Positions 11,405-23,000 of a DNA stretch of 64,000 nucleotides are shown piece by piece. How positions within the stretch are numbered: the stretch's first letter is position 1; each line of letters opens with the position of its first letter. The DNA is taken from contig CM060680.1 of the NCBI GenBank assembly GCA_030686995.1, positions 195,969,322-196,033,321 of the forward strand, written 5' to 3'. The notes beneath the pieces were generated by a model that saw nothing but the letters and a program-made list of their open reading frames with translations, had not been told where the DNA came from and ran no database searches. Source of the stretch: Artemisia argyi (lineage: Eukaryota > Streptophyta > Magnoliopsida > Asterales > Asteraceae). Both the position numbers and the translations under genes were made by a program.

Positions 11405-12446
11405 ACGTCTCTCTTGCTACACATGCAGATATGTTATTGTTAGCGGGAGTCGGATCAAATGAAAAGTATTCACTCTTCAAAAAGTAAATAGAATGTGACA
11501 CCGATGAACCAAAAAAATAAAAATAAAAAAAGTTTCAAAAATTTCAAATTCTCTTCTAAAGAAAAGCGAGACAAAATATTAAGAATTCTGAAAAAGATTA
11601 TTGTTATTTTGTAATGAAGTTATTTTTTCAGCGCTTTTCGTTGATTTGTGAAAATTCTAACTTTTTTATTATTTTTTTTTATTATTATTATTATTTTAAA
11701 TATTTATTTAGAAGTCACCCTTTTATTTGTATTTTTTGACTTTTTAGGTATTAGAGGAAATTGATAACGTTTTATCTAATCCTTCTCAGTACGAAAAATG
11801 TAACTTTATATAAGTGCACGCAAAAGTATTATGTTTACTAGATTCGACTTTATTAATTGCCTATGATGGTTAACCATGACTTGGATCGAGAGTAACACTT
11901 ATTATTGTTACCCATATGTTTGGTTACTAGCTTAGTGCGCGAAATGAACTGCCCATCTTGTAAATAAATTTGAATTTGTCGGCTAACCAAATCGCCCAGT
12001 CATCAAACACACTTAATAATTTCAACGATATATTAACATTTATTAGATCAAAGATTGTGTAAACACAGAATTTGTGAGTACGTTGTCTTTGAAGTATGGA
12101 ACAATTTTAATTAATTAGCGGAACATTGTTCTAAAGAATTGCATGTCACGTGGAATTATTTTTTGTACTGTAATAAAAATATGTTAATTTTATATTATTT
12201 TCACGTGAAGAGTACTAGAGTAGTTATTAGTCAAGTTGCACATTTCTTCATGCCGAAGCTCTCACATGCTACTTGACCTCAAGATCCACTAGAAGTTGAA
12301 CACGACAGCATAAGTGCACTACGTACCTCACACGGCTGTACGTAGCGGATTCGTCTCGTGCACTAGTTCATTACTCCACCCATTTCATTATAACTTTTCC
12401 AATTTTTTTGTTTGTTTACTAGTTTGATTAATTCATTTCAAATAAA
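11405..12446. other. Intergenic stretch
   Basis: AT-rich sequence without an ORF or recognised element. Simple ATT repeats lie near 11665-11700. Confidence 0.4.
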
Positions 12447-12767
12447 CTAGTTATAATACTCGCACACGCGCGGTTTTTTTTTTAATTTTTTTAAATAATT
12501 ATTTAAAAATTTTAATCGTTAATTACATCTTATGTATATTTTTTGTATTTATCTTTTACTTGTGTTGGATAAATATAAAATAAATATATATATTTTTTTA
12601 AATATCTTATATATATTTTTTGTATTTATCTTCTACTTGTTTTATGGATAAATATAAAATATTACCTAATAAGAAAATATTTTTTTTTTAAATAAAATTA
12701 TTACTAAATCAGGTGAATTGATTTTTTTGAAATGCAAAATTCCCGTTTTGTTTTATTATATAAAAGA
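12447..12767 (-). mobile_element. Non-autonomous Helitron (copy 2)
   Basis: Read on the minus strand, it starts TCTTTTATATAATAAAAC after an A and ends with a GC hairpin (CCGCGCGTGTGCG) and TATTATAACTAG before a T. Both ends match the copy at 602-948, and the AT-rich interior is similar. At 321 bp it has no coding capacity. Confidence 0.8.
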
Positions 12768-13964
12768 TGATAACTTAATGTACACATCTTTATCTTATCA
12801 TATTTCATTTTCGGCCATTCATTTCAATCTAATCGTAAACAAACATTTTTCACATAACTTTTTAAAATAATTTTTTTTGTGTATTATGATAATTAAGTTA
12901 AACTAAAACATCGTCTTAGTATTTTAAATAAGTCCTTAAAAGGTTGTCCACTTTCACTAAATAAAACCAACAATTTTTATCAATTTTACAATTCTATCTA
13001 CGGATTTGTCCTTCTCATAAATATAAGAGATTTAGCTAATATCTTGCATTATAGATGTTTAGAAACAATGTTTCTTATCATTTATAGCACTAAGAAACTA
13101 GGTGTAGGGATTCATGTGTTAGCCTATTTTTTATTTGTCAGTTCACAAATTCAGTATAAATTTTGAAAGTTTACACGACCTTTTTCAGCTTGTAAGCTCA
13201 TGAGGTTTTCCTTATGATATTAGATAGGCCATAAGCTCGTAAGCTCAAAAAAATAAATTTTTGATCTTTGAGTAAAATCATTATCTCGGTAGATAAGCTA
13301 GCAGTGCCCGCACAAACATCCTGTTGGTTACTTACCATGTGCGATTGTGATTTCTTTTCACTATTCTCTTTTAAATTTTATTTCTAATTTGATTTTAATT
13401 CAGTCATACAAAGTATAGGCTTTGTTCTGTACATGTCACCAAAAGAAAGGTGCATAAGACTACTTTATTATTGGCTAAACAAAATATTGCAACAGCTTAC
13501 ATTAACCAATAGGCAAAGAGTACACAACTTTACACTAACTACAAGTTAAATCACCCTTTCTTCGTGATGAAGCTCTTTGATTACACAATCACATGTAACT
13601 TTTATTTAGTACATCTATATATTTATTCCAATTGGCCTATTTACACCCACAAGGCCACAAGCACACACACAACTAAGAGGATAACATCTGCATAAACAAA
13701 AATGCAGATACGTTCTCTAACTTGGACCAAATTCACAACCATAAAATCATATCTTCTAATGCAGTAGAATAACAAATAATGTATTAGCCTATATTACATA
13801 TAATCAATTGATAGCTAGTACAACAATGGTACAGTTAAGAATCTTTAGTAAAGAGCCAAGAAACCAATAGCTTGCATTGGTTTATTGGGTGCTTGCTTTG
13901 AAGCTTCAGTTTCTTGTAAATAAGATCTGACTTCAAGGTAGACATGTGTTGCTTTGGAGCAGAT
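12768..13964. other. 3' flank of the FLC-like gene
   Basis: No ORF of note. Sequence just beyond the stop, to about 13800, is likely 3' UTR, since it is similar to the sequence after the stop in the truncated copy (10695-10815). A segment at about 13549-13575 matches an arm of the palindrome at 11117-11404. Confidence 0.45.
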
Positions 13965-14081
13965 CTAGCCATTGAAAAGAGGAAGTGTAACAAGAGGTTG
14001 GGGTGAATTTTCCTGGTTAGTTGCAAGGTTCTTGAGACCTCCACCACCATCATCACCATCATTTTGCTTTGCTGCTGCAAC
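13965..14081 (-). CDS. FLC-like: FLC-like exon 7 and stop
   Basis: 117 bp from acceptor TTACAG|GTTGCA to TAG at 13967-13965. It encodes an Ala/Asp/Gly-rich stretch, [13 protein letters not shown] and the terminal VTLPLFNG. The C-terminal motif and its place directly before the stop are shared with FLC and with the truncated copy at 10571-10694. Confidence 0.92.
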   Translation of the reverse strand, partial: VAAAKQNDGDDGGGGLKNLATNQENSPQPLVTLPLFNG

Positions 14082-17000
14082 CTGTAAGTCATATATTTGA
14101 CTCAGTTTTGTGCTCAATTTTGCTAATTTCATTCCAGCTTCAGTTTAATGTTTAAACAGCATCTAGACATAAAATATCTAGATCTAAAGTTTTGTACTAC
14201 TTATAAAGGGAACTTGAAAATGAGAACCTGTAAGTCATAGATCTAACTAGATCTTATATTTCATTCAAGCTTTAGTTCAAACTACATATAGACGACATAT
14301 ATATAAATCTAGATCTAAAGTAACTAGCAATCTTGCTATCTAGACTACCAAATGCATGAAAGACAACTTGAAAATGAACAATAAGAAAGGAATGTACACT
14401 CAAATATACAGTAAAATAAATATCTGAAGAGCAATGCATGTTTTTTTAATGTTGGAAGTCTTTAAATGATATTAGACATGGCAGGCAGAAAGATTTCAGG
14501 ACTAGATTGTTTCTGCTCGATATCTTGTCTATGTTTATAAGATTTGAAATGATGATAGACTTGGAAAACAGTAAGATTTAGCAAGTAGATTGTTTCAGTC
14601 TTTCCATAGATCAATCTCCAACAATCAAGAAAGGCATTTGGGGTAGTTGGGATTGTTTAATTTTCTTCTTCAGACTATGCTAACTTTTAAGCTGTTTAAA
14701 ATAGCCACGTTAAAGGGGATTGTGGATAAAGGCAGTGTGGCCAGATTGCCAGAAATTGATAAGCAAACAAGCAAGAGTTGTTTCTCAATCCATGACACTT
14801 AAAAGAGCTTATTTACATTTTATTAGATCTTTATACTTCTTAAATGAAATATGTACAAAAAAAAAGTAAAAAACTTACCTGCTTTTGCAGTTCTTCCTTA
14901 TCCTCACTTAACGTCTTCTCCTGTAAAAAATATAAGAAGAAAACTATATTCATATTGTGCTTATTCAAGTTATTGATACTAGCTGCTATGTTTCTAAACA
15001 GGATAAAGGGAGACTATGGTCTTGATGTAACAATGAAGTGTATCATCACAACAACCTTGCAATTAACCAGAAAAATTTGCCTCTACGTCTTCTCAAAATA
15101 TGACCATGGACTGTCTTTGTTCCTTTTGCCTATGCACAGCTAAACCGTGTAGGGTTCAACGTACATTTATATTTAAGGCCTGAATGCTTGAAGCCCAATA
15201 ATAAGAGCGAGAAAGTAAGTCCATAATACCTTACAAAATACACATACTAATGTTTTCACCTACTTTGAAATGCAGGAAGCAGCATAAAGGAATGTGGTAT
15301 AAATGTGCAATGTAAGCGGTTGTATTAAACCAAGCTACTGTAGGTACCGAGCAGTTCTACCAGACGGAATAGTTATCGACTCTAAACTGTATTTAGGGTA
15401 AAGTTCCCACCAAGTGAAAACTAACGTTAAATAGGTCTGATGAGTTTGGTTTCTGACTTTGTTCAGACTAGACACTGCATTAAATCCTGATGCTCACTAA
15501 TAATCCTTTCTCTGCAGCAGGAAACTGATAAATCAACATAATTTTCATGAAGCCTATTTCATTTTCTGGTGCTTTTATCTATCTTCCTAGACCAGAATAT
15601 TTTGCAACAAGTCTTGAGATGTATAAGTCCCAAAGGGAAAAAGTATGAATACAAATATTGGTATGCGACATCTAATAAGCTGATAGTTATTTTAACAATA
15701 GTCCTGTGGTGGATCCTGGCTATTAGTAGGGTCCAGAACAGTTGACTAATAATAGGCGATCTACACTAAAAAATAAAAAGAGAAGCATACCTTCTCTTGG
15801 AGGGTTGATACGTACTCCATCATCAACTGTGTCTGCATCAAACAGGGTTACAGTCAGTGTATTATATACTAGCTTGTATACATTGTCGCTTTAGATGCTT
15901 GTTCTACCAACTTTGGACAGAGAATTTGAACCCATAAGACATCATGTTATATGATTGTCCTACTAACAGGATTACAGTCATTTTAGTGATGATTATCTCA
16001 ATCTTTTAGAATCGACCATAATACATTGTCGCTTTAGATGATTGTCTATATTTTTATAACAGAGCAAGTGTCTATCAATAGATGGTTAATGCAGGAGAAG
16101 AAGCTACACTATTGACTATTGTCACTGTTCACTTCCATGCATAAAAGAACTATTCCCTATCTCGATCGACATAAGAAAGTTACTGACATGATATCTGTTG
16201 CAAATTAAATCATTGCTACTACTTGAACCGTAGGATACAGTCTCATATATATCAACTTGTCACGATATCTGTGAGTACTCTCACACACGTCATTAAGGGG
16301 CATAAACCAACAACATGTAGTTAGTGAGGCCCATTTTCTTCTTGTTAGGATACATCATCCTAGGGTTGGATTCAGAACAATACTCTATTCTTTTTGATGG
16401 TTGTTTCTAATGTCAAAACATATGAATGGGCTTCTGTCCATGAAGGGCTGGTTTCCAGACATGTGAGATTGAAGTCGGTTATTTGGAAGAAAGCTAAAAT
16501 AGACCTTCATATCAATGTAGCCCAACAATATCTAGGTGGCACATCAACCAGGCGGTTGTAAGATCAAATTTTGGGAAAATAGGTGTAAAAAGGGTGTAGA
16601 GTGGGGAAGGTATCCTTGCCATTCACGTAAAAACAAGACAGTTGATCCATGGTATAATTTCCCAAGAGCAACTTTTGGCCAAAAAGTATATGTGTACTTC
16701 TCATAACTGGCTGATTTTGAGACTCGGAAACTATGAAGTATAAAAACTGTTGGAAAATTTAGTGCACTTGAGGGATCAATTCACACCTGGTAATGGGTTT
16801 GGAGGTATGGAGTATACACCCATTTGGTCACTGAATCCCCTGACTCAATAGTGGTTATGTATTGAATCTGCTGATAGCATGATTCTGCTGTTAGTGTGTT
16901 TCCACTGATGTGTTAATGTTACCACTGCAAGGGTTAATGTTTCCACTGATGTGTTAACGTTACCACTGCAAGGGTTATTGTTACCACTGCTAGTGTTAAC

Positions 17001-20000
17001 ATTACCACTGCTAGTGATAATGTTTCCACTGATAACCACTGATCCTATAATTATGGAAATTATTATGTTATCATTAATGGGCCGTTAATTATACATAATA
17101 CCATGGGCTAGGGTTTTGAATATTCTCTATTATAAATAGAGGTCACATCATTCTGCATGGATATACAATATCATACGATATACTAAACACAAAACCCTAA
17201 ACACTTCTATACGCATCTGGTTCTTGGTTTGTGCCTAAAGCAAGAACATCACTTGGTCTTATCCCATAGAGATATTCGTGTAACCTAGGCATAGGGTCGA
17301 ATAGTTTCTATTGGAAAGTGATACCACGATTTCAAGTGAATATCCGGTACCTTTATTGATTATCTTAACCTTAATCTGGGAACTGTTTTGCAGCTAAACA
17401 ACCAACAATCAATAGAAACTATTAGTGATAATCAATGGCTGTTGCTATGAGACAAATGGCTGCTAACTTTTCCAAGTTGGAAAAGTTTGAAGGTGTTGAT
17501 TTCAGAAGATGGCAAAAGAAGATGCACTTCTTGTTGTCAAGTATGAATGTGGTGTATGTTCTCACGACTGAGATTCCATAAGACTTTGGAGATGATGCTA
17601 CTATGGATCAGATGAGGGCAAGGAGCAAATGGGAGAATGATGACTACATATGCAGAGGTTTAATTCTCAATGGTATGTCTGATTCTCTTTTTGATATTTA
17701 TCAGAATGTTGAAACTTCTCAAGAACTATGGGATTCCTTGGAAGCCAAATACATGGCTGAGGATGCATCAAGTAAGAAGTTCTTTGTAAGTAATTTTAAC
17801 AATTACAAAATGGTTAATTCTAGACCTGTCATGGAACAATACAATGAACTTCTTAGTATACTTGGTCGATTCACACAACACAAGATGAACATGGATGAGG
17901 CTATTTCAGTCTCTTGTATCATCGATAAACTACCTCCCTCTTGGAAAGAGTTCAAGCATATGCTTAAGCATAAGAAGGAGGAGTTAACTCTTGTTGAGTT
18001 GGGCAGTCACTTGCGAATTGAGGATTCACTCAAAGCTCAAGACATTGACAAGCCAAAGAGTAGCACTGCTACTGGTCCATCAGTTGTCAATATGGTGGAG
18101 CATAACAACTCCACCAAGTACAATGACAACAAGGGCAAGCGTAAGCATCAAGATAACACCAAATCTGATCTTAACAAGAAACCTAAGGTGACTTGTTGGA
18201 AGTGTGGGAAACCTGGACACTTCAGGAAAGATTGCAAGGGTGGTAAAGTTGGAAACAAATCCAATGGATCAGGCACAAGTGGAGGGAATGGTAACACCAA
18301 TTCTCTGAAAGGTCAGAATGTGTTTAATAAGTCTTTTAAGATTTATTATGTTACATATATATCTGACATTTACTTTGTGCAGGATGATGATGTTGCGTGG
18401 TGGGTTGACTCTGGAGCAACTATTCATGTGTGTAAAGATAGAAGCTGGTTCAAGACCTACAAGTCAATGAATGATGGTTCTATTCTTCACATGGGAAACG
18501 AGTCAACTGCCCTGGTGCATGGAAAAGGATGTGTTGAGTTGAAGTTTAGTTCTGGAAAGAGTGTTTCTTTATTTAATGTTTTACATGTTCCTGATATTAG
18601 AAAGAATTTGGTTTCTAGTAGTGTTTTGAATAATTGTGGTTATAAACAGGTTATTGAATCTGATAAGTTTGTTTTATCTAAAAATGGTGTGTTTATTGGT
18701 TTTGGTTATTTATGTAATCAAATGTTCAGACTTAATATTGTTCATGATAATATTGATTCTGCTTTTATATCTACATCTAAACTTTATGATTCAAACCTAT
18801 GGCATGCAAGACTTGGCCATGTACATTTTAAAAGAATGCAAGATATGTCTAAGGATGGGTTAATTCCAGCCTTTCATGTGAACACTGAAAAGTGTAAAAC
18901 TTGTATGTTGAACAAGATAACTAAGAAACCTTTTCAAGGAGTAAAACGTGAAACTAAAGTTTTGGAGTTAATTCACAGTGACCTTTGTGATTTACATGCT
19001 ACTCCCTCTTTGGGGAATAAGAAATACTTTGCAACTTTTATTGATGATGCTTCAAGGTTTTGTCATGTTTATTTATTACATTCTAAAAATGAAGCATTAG
19101 ATAAATTTAAAGTATTTAAAACTGAAGTTGAACTGCAACAAAGTTCCCTGATCAAAAGATTAAGGACTGATAGGGGAGGTGAGTACATGGATACTCTATA
19201 TTTTCAGTCTGTTGGTATAATCCATGAAACGACTGCCCCTTATACTCCTCAGCAAAATGGTATTTCTGAAAGGAAAAACAGGGTGCTGAAGGAGATGGTT
19301 AATTCCATGTTGTCCTATTCAGGGCTGAGTCAAGGGTTCTGGGGTGAAGCTATGTTAACAGCTTGCTATTTATTAAATAGGGTTCCCAACAAAAGGAACA
19401 AAATTACCCCTTATGAACTGTGGACTAAAAAGAAACCTAACCTTAATTATCTTAGGATATGGGGTTGTAGGGCTGTTGTAAGACTCCCTGATCCAAAGCA
19501 GAAAACTTTGGGTGAAAGAGGCATTGAATGCATCTTTGTTGGATATGCTGAGCATTCCAAGGCATATAGGTTTTATGTTATAGAACCTAATGAGTCTGTT
19601 TCAATTAACTCAATAATTGAATCAAGGGATGCAATCTTTGATGAGAACAGATTCTCATCTATCCCTAGACCAAGTCAAAGGATTCCAAATGGAACCAATG
19701 ACAATGGTATTTCAGAGGTTCCTGCTGATGAGGTTCCTACTGATGAGGTTCCTGCTGATGAGGTTCCTGCTGAGGTTGTGGAACAACAACCTGAACCTAA
19801 GCTCAGAAGGAGCAATAGGGTGAGGACTCCAAAGACATTTGGACCTGAGTTTCAATTATATTTAATTGAAGGTACAAGGAGTGAGGTCTCTGACCAATAC
19901 TCCTATTGCTTCATTGTTGAGGATGATCCCAAGACATTTGAAGAAGCAATGAAGTCCCAGGATGTTGCTTTCTGGAAAGAAGCAATTAATGATGAGATGG

Positions 20001-23000
20001 ACTCTATCATGGGCAATAACACTTATGTGTTGACTGATCTACCACCTGGTTGCAAACCTTTAGGTAGCAAATGGATTTTCAAAAAGAAAATGAAGGTAGA
20101 TGGAACTATTGAAAAGTTCAAGGCAAGATTAGTTATTTAAGGCTTTAAACAAAAGTCAGGAATAGACTATTTTGATACTTATGCTCCAGTGGCACGTATC
20201 AGTACCATAAGATTGCTAATTGCTTTGGCATCAATTCACAATCTGATTATTCATCAGATGGATGTGAAGACAGCTCTCTTGAATGGTGATTTAGATGAAG
20301 AGGTTTACATGAACCAACCTCAGGGCTTCATCATGTCTGGCAATGAACACAAGGTGTGTAAACTGATTAAGTCTCTTTATGGACTAAAACAGGCACCTAA
20401 GCAATGGCATCAAAAGTTTGATGAAGTGGTTTTATCTAGTGGTTATTTACTTAATCAAGCTGACAAATGTGTATATAGCAAATTTGATGAATCTGGTAAA
20501 GGAGTCATCATTTGTCTATATGTTGATGACATGTTGATCTTTGGCACTGACCAAAATCAAGTTGATCTTACAAAAGAATTTTTGTCATCAAAGTTCTCCA
20601 TGAAGGATATGGGGGAGGCAGATGTTATCCTTGGTATTAGGATTAAACATGAAAGTAACAAAATTTCTATCTCTCAGTCTCATTACATTGAGAAGGTGTT
20701 AAAGAAATTTAATTACTTTGATTGTACTCCAGTGAGTACTCCTATGGATACAAGTGAGAAGCTAATGCCTAATACTGGCAAAGCTGTATCTCAACTTGAG
20801 TATTCTAGGGTGATTGGCTGCTTGATGTATGCCATGACTTGTACAAGGCCTGATATTGCTTTTGTTGTAGGTAAACTGAGCAGGTATACTAGTAATCCTA
20901 GTGCTCATCATTGGCAAGCAATTCAGAGGGTCTTTAAGTATTTGAAGAGAACTATGGATTATAGTCTCTCATATACTGGTTATCCTTCAGTATTAGAAGG
21001 ATACACTGATGCAAGTTGGATCAGTAACACTGAAGACAATTCGTCTACTAGTGGCTGGGTATTCCTACTTGGTGGAGGTGCAATTTCTTGGGCATCCAAG
21101 AAACAAACTTGCATTACCAGTTCAACCATGGAATCTGAATTTGTGGCTTTAGCTGCTGCTGGCAAAGAAGCTGAATGGTTGAAAAACTTGCTTCTTGAGA
21201 TTCCATTGTGGTCTAAACCTATAGCACCTATTTCTATCCGTTGTGATAGTGCTGCTACATTGGCAAAGGCTTATAGCCAGATGTACAATGGGAAGTCTAG
21301 ACACTTAGGTGTCAGGCATAGCATGATTCGTGAGCTTATCATGAATGGGGTGGTATCTATAGTGTTTGTTAAATCTCAACAAAACTTAGCTGATCACTTG
21401 ACGAAGGGTTTATCTAGAGACTTGGTTTTGAAGTCTGCTAAAGGGATGGGTTTAAGTCCAACTTAGTCACTGAATGCAAGGATACCCAACTCCCTTCTAA
21501 GGAAACTTGGAAGCTGAGTTCAATGTGGAAAGCTGATCATTTGGTGGACTGAAGCACATGTATTACAAACATCCCAAGGTTGTGCTTGTTACCTACTGAA
21601 AGGAGGATGAAGTCTTCACTTCTTAATGGTTAATTTTCTTTGAAAAAGTGCTAAGCAGGAGCATGAATTAAAGATGAACCACCTATGTAAATGTTGAAGT
21701 TTTGCCGCTTCAGGAAGCTTTGGACTTTTAGCTTTTACAACATTTATGAATTGGATATGGACACATGGCTTATATAGTGTCAGGAGTATTTTAGTGTTTG
21801 AAAACTTGTGTGTATTTATCATCAGGTATTCAAATGGGTTGAAGGGTTCAATTCTTAGAACACCCTGATTCTCGAATATTTGAAAGTATATGTACTAATG
21901 TGGAAATTCAATCCTCAGGATATTTTCATTTATGCACTTGTTTTGGTTTATGTTTGAATTTTCATGCAAAGGTAGTGAACTAAATTTGGGGAGGATTGTT
22001 GGAAAATTTAGTGCACTTGAGGGATCAATTCACACCTGGTAATGGGTTTGGAGGTATGGAGTATACACCCATTTGGTCACTGAATCCCCTGACTCAATAG
22101 TGGTTATGTATTGAATCTGCTGATAGCATGATTCTGCTGTTAGTGTGTTTCCACTGATGTGTTAATGTTACCACTGCAAGGGTTAATGTTTCCACTGATG
22201 TGTTAACGTTACCACTGCAAGGGTTATTGTTACCACTGCTAGTGTTAACATTACCACTGCTAGTGATAATGTTTCCACTGATAACCACTGATCCTATAAT
22301 TATGGAAATTATTATGTTATCATTAATGGGCCGTTAATTATACATAATACCATGGGCTAGGGTTTTGAGTATTCTCTATTATAAATAGAGGTCACGTCAT
22401 TCTGCATGGATATACAATATCATACGATATACTAAACACAAAACCCTAAACACTTCTATACGCTTCTGGTTCTTGGTTTGTGCCTAAAGCAAGAACATCA
22501 CTTGGTCTTATCCCATAGAGATATTCGTGTAACCCAGGCATAGGGTCGAATAGTTTCTATTGGAAAGTGATACCACGATTTCAAGTGAATATCCGGTACC
22601 TTTATTGATTATCTTAACCCTAATCTGGGAACTGTTTTGCAGCTAAACAACCAACAAAAACGATGATGGTACTAACAAGTACTAACAAATCATTTTGCCT
22701 TAGGCTATCTCTGGCTATACTATATGAATACTTCATTCCTTTACATAAACAGTAAAGGGAGTTGAATTCTCCCCAAAGTGGGGAAGGGATGGTTGTAAGG
22801 CAAGCATTGACTACATCTCTCCTTCGATATTGTGAAGGCAAGGCGCTCTATTTGCTTGCATAATGATAATCGTATTAGTAAGTAATATAGTTATTTAACC
22901 TTTATGATTAATATTATTATAACATAGTATTAAAGATTATAGGAAAGACATATACAAACATTAAAAGGAGCTGAACTAACTCCAATATGTAATTCCGAAA

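Larger units (their letters stand above)
16748..22656 (+). mobile_element. Ty1/copia retrotransposon in intron 4 of the FLC-like gene
   Basis: A complete-length element of 5909 bp. Both LTRs are 660 bp (16748-17407 and 21997-22656), start TGTTGG and end CCAACA. A perfect 5-bp target duplication AAAAC flanks it (16743-16747 and 22657-22661). The LTRs differ at about five positions by eye, so the insertion is young. Gag, protease, integrase, reverse transcriptase and RNase H follow in copia order in one frame, interrupted by two stop codons. It is antisense to the host gene, so its polyadenylation signals are not read in the gene's transcript. Confidence 0.95.

Noticed and set aside
16845..17039. 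Two identical 64-codon minus-strand ORFs (also at 22094-22288)
   Set aside because: They are readings through the direct repeats of the two LTRs; the identity reflects LTR identity, not two genes.
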